From: Melampsora larici-populina 98AG31
Lineage: Eukaryota; Basidiomycota; Pucciniomycetes; Pucciniales; Melampsoraceae
Assembly: GCF_000204055.1 (NCBI RefSeq)
Contig: NW_006768818.1
Location: 236,726-300,725, forward strand
Length of the DNA stretch: 64,000 bases
Direction of reading: 5' to 3'
The position numbers and the translations under genes were made by a program. The notes under the pieces are model-generated. The model ran no database searches and was not told the DNA's origin. It saw only the letters and a program-made list of their open reading frames with translations. Shown here one piece after another: positions 35,831 to 47,200 of the stretch; position 1 is the first letter of the stretch, and the number at the start of each line of letters is the position of its first letter.

Positions 35831-38800
35831 TTAACCCTCTAAGCTTAAATTCTTCTTTCCCGCTGCAAAAAGATATGGTCCCAGTGCTTTCGTCAATATG
35901 TCTGCTTTTTGGTTTTTTGATTCCACCCAGTGTAAAGTAACTGTTCCTTTGAATAACTGTTCATTGATATAATAAAATTCCCTCTCAGTATGACGTGTTC
36001 TTTTATTTGAAGAGTTATCTTTTGACACGTGAATTGCAGACGTATTGTCACAATGTAAAGCCACCGGTCCCATTGCCCCCATGACATCACTCACTAAATT
36101 CCTTAACCACACTGCATCTCTTGCTGCCGTCCCTAAAGCCATGTACTCTGCGTGACAAGTCAAAGTTGCGACACATCCTTGTCTCTTTGAAGTCCATGCT
36201 AACGGGCACCCCATAAAAAACATCACAAAACCATGCACCAACCTTGCATACTCCCCTCCCCAATTCGCATCCACATACGTGTGCAACCCCGTCTTCACCT
36301 CCCCTTTGAATGGCTTCAATCTCCACTTCACACGCCCACTCGTCTTTAGATACCTCAACACACCTTGAATTGCCTCCCAATGTTGTTTTGTTGGCCTAGC
36401 CGAGAATCTCGCAAGAAAGTTTGTAGCATAAGTAAGATCCGGCCTTGTTGCTACCGCTAGATAATTTAAGCAACCAATGACTGATAAATATTTGGTCTTG
36501 TTGATGTCTTCCTCCTCGGCAGTTGGCGAAGTAGGTAGGCTCGAAGAATTGAGCGGTGTTGTTGATTTTTGGTCAACTTCAAGAAAATCTCGTACAATCT
36601 TTGTCGTAAGTCCCTCTTGCGATAACTCAAAAGATCCATCCTCCAATCTCTTTACATCAATCCCGATAATACAATCAAGCTTCTCTGACCACCTAATCTT
36701 CAAATCTTTCATCAAGTCCTTTCCTGACTCCCTCAACAATTCAACACTGCTACCAGTCACCACCCCATCATCTACATGCACCCACACAATACACACTTCA
36801 TCACCTCTTCTACATGCATACAACAATTGATCAAACTGACTTGGTCTAAATCCTAACTTTTCAAAATCTTTTCAAAATGCTTCCACCAACAACGTGCACC
36901 TTGTTTTGTACCATATAAAGCCTTCACCGCCTCCAAAATTTTATTCAGCTGTCTCGCTTCATCCATACACCCTGGAGGTAGTTGAAAATGAACCTTAGTA
37001 ATGTCACTATGTAAGTATGCAGCCGTAACGTCAAAAGAATGCACCTCCCAGCCCATGATTGCTGCTAGGGTCAGTAAGAATTGTAATGAAGACATGCAGG
37101 CAGTCGGCGCAAAAGTTTCATCGTAGTCAATACCCTCACGTTGGGAAAAATCTTGTGCAACGAGCCTGGCTTTGAATTTGATAGGATTGCCCAGTGCGTC
37201 GAGTTGTTTATGAGTAAACACCCACTTCAAACCCAGCACATTCACATTCTCAGTTCAATCAATTACCTTCCACACTCCCATCTCATCCATCGCTTTCAAT
37301 TCCCCTTCAATTGCTTTCTTCCACTCAGCTGAATATTGATCTTTCATCACTGCCATATAAGATTCAGGTTCCTTCAATCCTGCTGATATGTTCACATTCA
37401 CATTCATAAGCTCTATGTATTTGTCTTCTTCTAAAACTGTGTTTTCAGCCGTAAAATCACCAAGTTTCAAAGCATTGATAATGAAGTCTAAACCACCCTT
37501 GTTCACTAGATTGTCTAGGATTTTATTGATTGATTTTGAAGTGGTAGGCTCATCAGGTTTTGTTTGAGTCTTGGAATACACAAATTTGTCTTCATAAGGA
37601 AAAACCGCTATAGCACTCTTAATTAAAACTTTTGATCCAGGATCATAAAACACCCAACCCTTACCACCTTCTAGATATCCAATCATCATACATCTCCTCC
37701 CTCTTTCATCTAACTTGCCATCATGTTGTGCCTTGTGCCAATGAAAAAACATGGTCGACCCAAAAGTCCTAATGATGTCTAATTGAGGTTTATGACCGTA
37801 AAACATTTCATATGGAGTACTATCTCCCGTCAACAAATTCGGTAGACAATTATGCAAGTAGCATGCTGCCACATAAGCAAATGACCAAAAGGTCTGAGGT
37901 AAGTTCGAAGCCTCCAGCATTGTCCTCCCCATTTCACTGATGGTCCGGTTAAGTTGTTCAGCTACTCCATTTTGTTCAGGTTTGTAAGGATTTGAATGCT
38001 CATGAACAATTCCTTTTGACTTCAACCAATTATGTACTGAAAGTTGATTTGATGTATTCCCCACCTCCATCTGTCCTAACATGCTTGACGTTGAAATTTG
38101 TCTCTCTCTCCCATTTGCTGATAACTTTCATGAATACATCTGGCGCTTCTGATTTCGTCTTGATGATCACAATTTCTGAAAAGGTAGTGGCCACATCACG
38201 GAATGTAACAGTAAATCTATTACCATTCACATCTTCAGGAAACGGTCCCATAACATCCGAGACGATGACGTCAAGCATTCCATATTCTTGTCCAGTACAT
38301 CCTAGCTTGCGATGCCTAGTACTTTTGCACATGAGACAATCTTTGCATTTGAAGTTACCACTTGGTATAGAATTTGGTAATCCAAGGCCTAGGCGTCCAT
38401 TACACAGCTTACGTATTTGTTTCATGTCAATGTGACCGAATCGTTGATGCCATAGGTAGGCAAGATCAACTTCTTTCTGACTACTCATCACATTGAATTT
38501 TCCAACACTCTCAGGCTCATGATCAGACAAAATGGGTGATATCATTGCGTTCAAAATCCATCTTCTATTACAATACAATGTGATTAAAGACTTCCCACAC
38601 GGCATCCTCATCACTACATCTTTGCCCCAAAACCATATCTTAGCCCCAGCTTCAACTAATGCCGCTTGTGAGATTAACGTCAATGTTGCTTGTGGACTAT
38701 AATAAACGTCTTTGATGATGTAATCGCTTCCATCTTTGGCTTTGACCTTCAAACATCCTTTTCCTACAACAACAGTGGTATCTCCATGAGATGCTGTCTT

Positions 38801-39941
38801 CATTTTGATAGGAGAGGACAACGGAGCATAGTCAAGGAAAAAGGGTAAAGCACTGCTTACATGATGTGTTGCTCCACTATCCAAAAGGTATTTGATGGGA
38901 GTCGCATCTACTGAGTTGCCTTCAGTGCTCCACGCAACAGTTGAGGCCAAGATCTGCGTCGGTGTGTAGTTCAATTGAGTAGTCGATTGATCTTCAACTT
39001 GAGTGAGACAAGCTTGAATCTGATCTGAAGGATAGAGTGTCTTGTACGCATACCATCGATTATTGGTGCACTTCAACCAGTCATTAAAATGAGGAGCAGT
39101 CTGATTCTTAAATCTCTTCTTCATCGGACATCCTTCTAAGCCATGTCCAAAACCCGCACAATGAAAACACTGCCAAATTCCTTGATGAACTTCTTCAGGA
39201 GCTGATCTTGGTGGTACGATAGGTTTGATTTCTGGTTGATCTCTTTGAGCACGAGCAACCCTGGGCCAGCAACGCAGGTGTTGCGTGCTGCGCTGCGGTT
39301 GCGTTGCGGTTTTTCTGACCGCACCGCACTGTAGAATCAATTTTCAGGTTGCGGCCTGACCCGCAGCGCAACAAGATCGCTCAGATTAGTGTTTTTTTTG
39401 GGCCGCAACAACATTTGTTGCGTTGCTGTCCCCAAAAACTTACAAATTGACGTTTTTTTGGCGCTGTTGCGCCTGTTGCGTTGCGCAACTGTTGAGGCGC
39501 CACGCAGCCTAGCCTTGACTTTTGTCGTTGTGGTACTTCCCGCAACACAGCGTCTGCTGCTTGTTGGTGTTGCGTGTTGCGGAGCAACGCATCAAAAAAC
39601 GCGTGTGCTGCGGCGCGTTGCGTTGCTGGCACAGGGTTGGCACGAGTCTTAAAAACTGGTCCAGGTGGTGTCGGTCCCGAAGATTGATTGGCCGGCGCTT
39701 GAGTAGGTTTTGTACGCGCAGGTGGTCTGGTCCAATTCGTGCTCGATTGTTGGTTTGGAGAATTGCTCCATCTAGAAGGACTCATGGTGTTACTAAGAGA
39801 TGCTGACAACGTTTGGATTTGATCGCTTTCATGTACTGTTCTACGAGTTATAATGAGATTCTGCATTGCTGCTCGTACTTCGGTAGACGTAAACAAAGAC
39901 TTGTCGGTTCTATAACGTGCATCTAAAGAGTATCTCAACAA
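35831..39941 (-). pseudogene. Copia gag-pol, frameshifted
   Basis: In coding order on the minus strand: Gag remnant (39941-39640 and 39255 down), zinc knuckle CFHCAGFGHGLEGC, protease KYLLDSGATHHVS, pre-integrase block WHQRFGHIDMKQIRKL with KCKDCLMCKSTRHRK, integrase with VSDVMGPF, RTDGGGEY and PEQNGVAEQLNRT supplying D, D and E. The RT starts EWKKAIEGELKAMDEMGVWK, continues through KARLVAQDFSQREGIDYDET, and has the active-site stretch VHVDDGVVTG. RNase H has HCDNTSAIH, RTRHTEREFYYINEQ and ADILTKALG and ends at 35831. Defects: a frameshift near 38030-38080 in the integrase, a stop near 37255, a frameshift near 36850, and the 384-bp insertion in gag. Confidence 0.95.
39256..39639. mobile_element. 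GC-rich GTTGCG-repeat element (384 bp), 7-bp target duplication
   Basis: Ends CAACCCTGGGCCAGCAACGC and, inverted, CAACCCTGTGCCAGCAACGC. Flanked by GCACGAG (39249-39255, 39640-39646). Removing it with one copy of the duplication restores the gag reading frame (PGPVFKTRA joined to QRDQPEIKP), which proves the borders. The interior is packed with GTTGCG/CGCAAC words in both orientations, strikingly GC-rich against its surroundings. Confidence 0.9.
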
Positions 39942-40900
39942 TGGGAAGGATTAATCAAGGACGGATTCAGATAAGACTGGGGATTCTCAGGAAAGCTTCT
40001 AGAAGATTCGTTCAGTAAGTTTGATTCGTTGTTTGGGGTATTCTCTTGAGTTAAAGTTTCTTCAGTGTTTAAACGTGTTGCATTTGGGGGGTTCTTCAAT
40101 TTTGTACTGTTTTTTGGTGTCAGATTGAGTTTTCGATTTTTGAGATTGAGTTTGCGACCTAGTTCTTGGTGTAGTACTTATAGCACAACAAGGGCTATAC
40201 AGTGCTTTGAAAGAGGATAATCTGAAGATATAATAGATCTAAAGAAGGTGTCTGAGACTGCTCTTTCTGAGAATCTTTAACAAACTGGACTTTGTTGTTA
40301 AAGTCTCCTGATAACAGAGAAATATAACCAGGTCTTTGATAATAAGAGAAAAGTATCTTGATAAAAAGCACCAGAGAAATAAGCTCAACACATTTAAAGT
40401 GTTATTCCAGTCGAGTCAAAATGTTGAAAAATAAGCTCAATATTTTTTTTGATATTATTCCAGAATGACAGTGTCATATAAAGCACATAAAACAAATTTC
40501 TCTTCTGATGAAGGGCTGATTTGAGTGACCTAGTACTGCTCTAATAAATTTATAATGATAAAAATGATTAATGCTATGTAAGAGATGAAGAAGAAAGGAA
40601 ACATAATTTCGCACAAAAGACACAAGTTTATGAACACATCAATACAAATTGTTAAAGTGGTAAACAGCTCTTAAAAATCCTCTTTACCATCTAAAAAACC
40701 AAAAGATGACTAAAATGTTGGTAAACAGCTATGATCTAATGATTCAACCACTCTCTACATTCCTAAATTTTGCCATCAGTAGCTCATCAACCCATTATGA
40801 TCATTACTATGATGTAATGTGATCTTCTATTCATCATCTGATAAGATTTATTACTAATTTGACCAGTAAAACATGACTAATCTCTATTCTTATGATCAAA

Positions 40901-40952
40901 TGCTGTGTATATGCTGTGTATATGCTGTGTATATGCTGTGTATATGCTGTGT
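40901..40952 (+). repeat. 11-bp minisatellite, nearly five units
   Basis: Unit TGCTGTGTATA repeated perfectly four times plus TGCTGTGT. Confidence 0.95.
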
Positions 40953-41348
40953 TTTGAATGTTCTAGAATGAATATTGATTTGATCTTATGATGATTTAGC
41001 ATTTCAATGATGTAATTGCTAGTTATTAATGATTTGTGATCTTGTTGATGTGTAATCAAATCCTTTGATTCCTTATAAATTTTGCCATAAACCTCTGTTA
41101 CTAATGATTTAAAGATTGTACATTATGAATTTGATGATTCTGCGTCGAATGAACTATTACTCATTATGTTCTGACGTCATTTGACACATGTAATCAGCTG
41201 AAAACCTTCATTTTCGACGATTTTCACCTATTTTCTTCACTTTTCACACCTTTTACTAAGCCTTTCTTTCCTTCTGTAACATTAAACAGTAATCTCCAAC
41301 CGTGAAAATCCCTAAAAACACCCTTTGCAACCTTATTCATTACTAATA

Positions 41349-41925
41349 GGGCGGTTCAAGTAGCCCTTTTACAGCCCTTTTTTAAGTTTTACGTTTCGTT
41401 CGGGGCCTTTAAATTATAAGTAAAAATTAAAGTTGGTGAACCACCTTTAGAGGTGGTTCACCAATTTGCGATCTGCTAAGTTGTCTTGAAATTTATGAAT
41501 CTCCACCGTGGCATCGGAAAAAAATCAGGCGCGAAGGGCGAAAAAAATACTTTTTCTATCTTTTGGTTTCTTTTGGGTGTTCCTGGATCCTAACGGTCTC
41601 TGGTAAAAAGAAGTCATTTTATCTGTCTCATACTACATAATTACATAATCGACCGCTTCACAAGTCTCTCGTGGTGCCTCAGAGACATCTTTTCATTAAA
41701 ACAAATCAATGAAAAAAATATTTCCTGACAAAAACAAGACACGTTAAAAAAAGAAACAAAAAAAACGCATTGAGAGACGGTGTACCTGAAGATACAAAGC
41801 CATAAAACCTAAATTTAAGTGTGTTCGTAACTGCGCGATCAGGATTTTTAAGGATCGGACAACCCTAAAAAGACTGATTGCAACTCTGCGAGCAGGTGGA
41901 TCGCAACTCTTGACTTGAACCGCCC
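41349..41925. mobile_element. TIR element (577 bp), ends GGGCGGTTCAAG, TSD TAATA
   Basis: GGGCGGTTCAAGT at the left and inverted at the right (13 bases). TAATA at 41344-41348 and 41926-41930. Copies 1 and 2 of the host repeat lack this segment. No ORF; superfamily not assigned. Confidence 0.85.
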
Positions 41926-42502
41926 TAATACCACTGCTACATATGTAAAACTACCTGTAAACCCTTGTTTACCAATTTCGACTTTTTTCCATTTCCTCAA
42001 TAACTTCTATCTTATCTTATAAACCATCATGATTAAAGTTGTTACTGAATAACATAATGCTCCTCTTTCATATTCTAACCCTACTAAACCCATAAACCTA
42101 ATATTACTACCCTAAAAACCATTTCCAACCTGTGTACCTTTTATTTTGAATTTTTCTTATGTTTTTTTCTTTCTTTCTTTTTGTAATTTGTTTGTTAATA
42201 GTTTATACTGATCTTGATAAGTTTGTTGAAATGATAAAATGATGTAAATATTAAACTATATGTAATATAATTGATGTAATTCAAAATTCGATTTTTTTTG
42301 ATTTTTTGATTGGTCTCATATTTTGATTACCACATCGGTTGCTCCAATTGAGAACAAGAAGGTGATCTAGAACAGGAATTTGATGTAGCTCAAGACAACG
42401 GCCTTCAAACAAATCTTCCTTTTGGTGGAGTACGCGGTAACATAAGATCAGACGCTGAACTGGCGGTTCAGTCTTACTCTATGAGCAATAAGCAAGTTGT
42501 AT

Positions 42503-42526
42503 CAGTTGGTAACGCAGCTCATAACC
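42503..42526 (-). other. Unusual primer-binding site matching the middle of initiator tRNA
   Basis: The coding strand directly after the 5' LTR reads GGTTATGAGCTGCGTTACC and continues AACTG. The plus strand (CAGTTGGTAACGCAGC, then TCATAACC) looks like the D-arm and anticodon arm of an initiator methionine tRNA with CAU anticodon, not the CCA end. This is the half-tRNA priming layout known from Drosophila copia. Confidence 0.7.
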
Positions 42527-42666
42527 TATAATGTATAGGACGATAAGTTCGTCAGTTTGTACTCCGAAGCTTCAGCTTCCACAGTGGTTAATTGCATTAC
42601 CTATAATGTATAGGACAATAAGTTTGTCAGTTCGTACTTTGAAGCTTCAGCTTCCACAGTGGTTGA

Positions 42667-43459
42667 CACTGCGGGGATCTATTAGTTTGAAACCCACTTG
42701 AGCGGAATTTTGGTGTCCGGGTTCAAAATTTCCTCAAATTGTCAATCTCGTTCACAACTTGTTAGCATTACGTTTGCCAATTTCCCTCGAGTTCACCATT
42801 ACATACATACACATACACACATACACATTGTCTTCAAAACCTTTGATTCTAACCGTCAGACTATCTCTCCCCTTGTCACAGATCCTCAGGCTTACTAATA
42901 CAAGTGAGGGTGAAGGTGAGTGATGTTGAAAGGTGTTGTTGTTGTTTATGATGTGTTGCACACACACAGGGCCAGCGGAGGACAACTCAAGGAGAATTGG
43001 CAAACCTAATGTGAACGAGTTGTGAACGAATTTCAAGATTCGAGGAAATTTCGAACCTGGACACCGAAATTCTGCTCAATCGGGTTTCAAACTTGTTACT
43101 TCCCGCAGGCCCACGGATAGCTTCTATGGAGCATACCGACAAAAAAACCTTGAAAATTCAGTTATTCATACCTGAATTTAAAGGTTTGGGGGCCCAAGAA
43201 TACCTCTTTTGTTGGTAACATTTTCAAAAAAATCACGAAAAAATGCCAAAAAATTCCTTGCAAGTCCCTAACATGTAAAACTAGCCTAGGAAAAGCTATG
43301 AAATCTTGGATTAATTCCTCCGAGGTCGCTATGATCAATCCCACCGGGGTCAAAAAAATAACTTTTTCGTCCCTAACATCAAGAAATTTCCAAACCAAAA
43401 AGATACCTTTTTGGTTGGTACCTTTGGTAGGAGCTATCCGGGGGCCTCTTCCCGCGGTG
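42667..43459. mobile_element. CACTG-type (CMC/EnSpm-like) non-autonomous element (793 bp)
   Basis: Ends CACTGCGGG and, inverted, CACCGCGGG. TSD TGA at 42664-42666 and 43460-43462 within the LTR. A strong internal inverted repeat (about 42686-42736 with 43043-43094, containing GTTTGAAACCC and TTGAGC) could form a long hairpin. No transposase. Confidence 0.85.
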
Positions 43460-43517
43460 TGAGGTAAGGAAGCTTCTGCCGGAGACAAACGGAAAGACTA
43501 CAACAAATACAGTTGTA

Positions 43518-44127
43518 CAGTCAGTGACAAAAAGTTTACGTACCTCAAGTACATATGTAATCCCAGTCTATGGGCACTTTGTCTCTTGAATAACTTCCTC
43601 ATACCTCATCCAGAACCTGTCTGAAAATGAAGACTTGGAGCCTGTCGCCCACTCAAAAGGCCTCTATTGTTTTAATGCACCAAGCTGGGGTTCCTGGCAC
43701 TCAAATTGCCAAGAAACTGGGCCATCCCAAGTTGACTGTCTATACAGTGATTCACAACAACCGCAAAAGACGTCAATCAACACTCAAAAACACTCGGACA
43801 ACCAAAAAAGTTCTCAAAATGTTGTATACCAAGTGGAAGGCAAACCCTCAGAGCAAGCTTCAGGCTTTGGTTGCATCCATACCTGATCAAATCAAGGCTG
43901 TGCTCAAAGCAAAGGGTGGACACACTCCCTGGTAAAAGTGACTGTATTTTAGAGTCTATGCTACAGTTATGAATCCTGAAATTCAATCATACATACTCTG
44001 ATAAGTGGCCATCTAGACCATGTAATTTCAGGTATATCAGTAGTCAGATGTTGAGTACATACGCTTTTTGAGAGTTGCCCAATAGGCAAGCTATGGTACA
44101 GGTACGTATACTTTTTGTCACTGACTG
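43518..44127 (+). mobile_element. Tc1-like deletion derivative (610 bp), TA target
   Basis: Ends CAGTCAGTGACAAAAAGT on both sides, with agreement continuing through TACGTACCT (28 bases, one mismatch). TA at 43516-43517 and 44128-44129. Contains a short transposase remnant. Confidence 0.95.
43627..43935 (+). pseudogene. Internally deleted Tc1 transposase (102 aa)
   Basis: ATG at 43627. Residues about 8-50 form a helix-turn-helix (SPTQKASIVLMHQAGVPGTQ, then IAKKLG). Residues about 83-102 read VASIPDQIKAVLKAKGGHTP and W, the conserved C-terminal end of Tc1 transposases. The whole DDE catalytic domain between them is missing, yet the frame is open. It could make a DNA-binding protein without catalytic function. 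Confidence 0.85.
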
Positions 44128-44248
44128 TACAAACACGTGACCTGCTGTGGCGCAGTTGTGTACTCTCAACAAGGTCCATCCGTAGGAAGTTTGGGAAGGC
44201 CCCGGATTATTACCGGGTTTTTGATCAAGAGCAAGTTTACTGCTCATG

Positions 44249-47200
44249 TCAAGCTGAGCTCCGACCCCGGATATCCGTCAGAGCATCCGACGGATCCGGA
44301 TGTTGGAAAAGTCATTTTAGACATCCGGTAGCCGGGTACTCCGGCCGGTTCGGTAGTCGGATGAGGGGGCCAAAAAAATCAATTCTCGCCGGATATCCGG
44401 CATATTGGGCGTGTATTTCCATAAAATTTAAGACAAACTTTGTAAAAAAATGGAAAAACAAACAAGAGAAAAGCATGAAACCACTGAGGAATCTATTCAC
44501 TTTCTTCACTATCACTCTCAGCAAGACTAGAAAATTTTACAGGGCCAAACACCCGGTGCCAATCTTTGACACATAGAAGAGTTTCAACGTGGAGATTTGA
44601 GAGACTAGTACGCTGAGGACTCAAGATCCTCTTAGTTTTATTAAACTGCCCCTCTGACGGGCAGCTAGTAGCTGGTATTGCTAGAAACGCCATTGCCATA
44701 GTGGACAAACCTGGGTAATTTTTCACTCGACGTTTCCAAAAGTCTAAGACATTGGTGTCACGGGATGCGGGTTTATCGCCAAGGTATTGAGCAATTTCCT
44801 TCGCAATTGAGTGCTCCTCTGGAGCGTCCCTGGCGCCAAAAATCGCTTCTTTGAAATATTGGGAAGTTGATGTTCCAGTAGGCCGTTTTCGGGTAGTTTC
44901 TGGATTGACCAAGGGTTCATTGGTTTCATATTTACGCGCCTCTTCTTCAAACATAAGCCTAATGTCGGACAAGTAGAGGTCATACTTGGAGAAGGTCATT
45001 GCTCGGTCCTTGTGGTCAATACAATTGGTTAGTATTCAGTAAAAAAGAGAAGCATATGAAATCACTCACTTGAAAATAATTTAACTTGTGACGTGGATCC
45101 AGGATCGTGGCACAGACTGGTGCAGGTTTGACCAGGACCTTCTTAAAATAATCTTCGAGTTTATGAATCATTTTTTTTTGAAGCAGGCGCCAATTGATTG
45201 TGATCATATCGTTGAACAATCTGTACATAGGTATTTTAATCAATGTTATCAATACTATGTTGAGATAATTAAAAAGGTGACTTACCGATTTTAATCCTTT
45301 TAACACTACCACATATATCGGAACAACTTGATGCATGGTAGGAAACTTGGACTTGCATAGAATCTCGGTCGCTTCGCTGAGTGGCTCCAAGAAGTTGCAC
45401 ATCTGGTTCACATAATCCCACTCAAGCGACGACAGGGCGTACTTCTGAAAGTCACGACCCTTGCAAAATTCATCACATGACTCCCAAAGACGCAGAAGTC
45501 TTTGGAACATGTGGTAAGATGAGTTCCACCTTGTGGCAACATCCACAACAAGTTTAGTTGTAGTTCCGGCAGGTGCACTTTGACGAACGTGGCCAATGGT
45601 CGGATCCTCGATCATATAGTCCACCGCATCGTCTTCACCTTCAACGTTATTGTTGGTAGGATTGTTGGTGGTGTTATTCGAAGTCATATCCGCAAGTTGA
45701 TGTCGCATCCTGATGATGTTGGCAAAGGTTTGAGCGCGTTGAGGGCTAGCTCGGGTACAGGTCACCAGACCATGACAGCGGTTATAGATAGTCTTGAGAT
45801 TGACCTGATTTACGTTGGGGGGGGTCAACAAGGTTGTGGATGTTTGAAGTTGGCTTGGTGCTTTCGTCTTCATCCTCGAGAACTTCACCAAATACCTTGA
45901 GGCCTTCTTTGGCTGCGAGGTTTATCACGTGAGCGACGCAACCGTGAACCTGAGTGGTGTAATCAAAAGTGATGTTGTCTGACATTCCGATTTCTCGACC
46001 AATCGCAGCGTTTGTACTGATCTTGTCAGCAGTCATGGCAATCAACTTCTTCTTCAGATCGTACTTTTCCAAATAAGAGATGATGATGCTACAAAAATTC
46101 TGGGCATCATGTGCACCTAAAACAATGTGTCAGAGTCAATTCAACTTGATGCAATTGAATTTATCTACTTACCTTTAATTTCCGCCATACCAAGGGATAT
46201 ATCCATAAGCTCCCAGTTTGTATTAATAAAATGACCAGTAAGCCCCATGAACGGGACATTGTTTGGCGAAGTCCACGTGTCTTGGGTAATCGCGATGAAT
46301 TTGCAGGGGCCAAAATAAACTTTCTTGATGTATTCCTCGTAGTGATAGTAGATCTTGCGAGTATGCTTAGCAATTGCATGTCGCTGAACAAGCATTCCAC
46401 TAACAAGAGGATTGCAAAGCGTTAAAAGGCGTTTAAAGGATGCCTTGTCAACTATTGAGAAGGGAAGATCGTTGTCCGCTATGAAATAAGAGATATTGGT
46501 CTTGAGGCTCATGATATCGAGTTTATTCTTTGATTCATCATTTAGTTAGTATCAAGTAAGAAAAGTGAAAGACAAAAGGCAATTAATCTTCGGGTCAAAA
46601 GATAGAAAGATGGATAACTCACCACATTCCCGGTTTTGACTTTCTTGAAGGAAGCGAGTATGTTGGATTGATTGGGTAGCTTCTCATCACGGACGCCATG
46701 TTTCGACTCGAGGTGGTTCTTCATCGAAGTCGTGCTACTCTTCTTATCGCGGGCTAGTTGTTTTCCACATTCAGTACCGTCTCCCATAACGAATCAGCAC
46801 TGATTGTAATCTTGGTATTTTTTGAAAAACTTCCAGACGTAGCTGGTTGGTTGATTACTAGGATTTGATATAATGGTGATATCGGATTGATCGGCTTGAG
46901 AGTCAGTAGTTGTTGCGTCAGTTGGGGTCCGAGCAACGGTGTTTGAAGCTTCAGACATGATTGGGGTTTCTTTAAATTAAACTTTAAAAATGAAGATCTT
47001 GCAGGTAAGGCGGTGATTTTGTATAATCGATGATAATAATGTCTTCCAATGTCTTCAATTCAAATAGATATTCTTGATTTCAATTGGAGGAGGAGGTATG
47101 AGGATGGGCTGCAGGGCGGTATAGTATTTTTTTAGATTTTTTTTTCGTTTTTATTTATTTATTTATTTTTCTGCGCTTACCGCCGGATATCCGCCGGATG

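Larger units (their letters stand above)
40170..42334 (-). repeat. LTR-like dispersed repeat, copy 3 (reverse), with a TIR insertion
   Basis: On the minus strand it begins TGTGGTAATCAAAATATGAG at 42334 and ends GCTATAAGTACTACA at 40170, matching the ends of the copies at 14799 and 18283. Removing the nested 577-bp element and one TAATA leaves 1583 bp. It lies between the primer-binding site and gag of the Copia element. Flanks (TTGG and TCGGT) show no clear target duplication. Confidence 0.65.
35486..44171 (-). mobile_element. Copia LTR retrotransposon with five nested insertions, TSD AGGTC
   Basis: Short 237-bp LTRs at 35486-35722 and, split by two insertions, at 42527-44171. Flanked by AGGTC (35481-35485, 44172-44176). 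Coding is on the minus strand: Gag with zinc knuckle, protease, integrase, RT and RNase H, with frameshifts and stops. Nested inside are 39256-39639 (within gag), an LTR-like copy at 40170-42334 that itself contains 41349-41925, and, in the 5' LTR, 42667-43459 and 43518-44127. Confidence 0.95.
42527..44171 (-). repeat. 5' LTR of the Copia element, split by two DNA transposons
   Basis: 1645 bp in total. Subtracting 793+3 (CACTG element and TSD) and 610+2 (Tc1 element and TA) leaves exactly 237 bp, the length of the 3' LTR. It ends GTACTCTCAACA before the AGGTC duplication. Confidence 0.95.

Noticed and set aside
39381..39652. Cys/Leu/Arg-rich ORFs on both strands
   Set aside because: They are translations of the GC-rich GTTGCG element inserted in gag.
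40901..40952. CRISPR-like array
   Set aside because: It is an 11-bp tandem minisatellite with no spacers in a eukaryotic genome.
42482..42526. Possible tRNA-iMet gene
   Set aside because: Only the D-arm and anticodon half is present, with no T-arm or acceptor partner. Its position directly beside the LTR makes it a primer-binding site.
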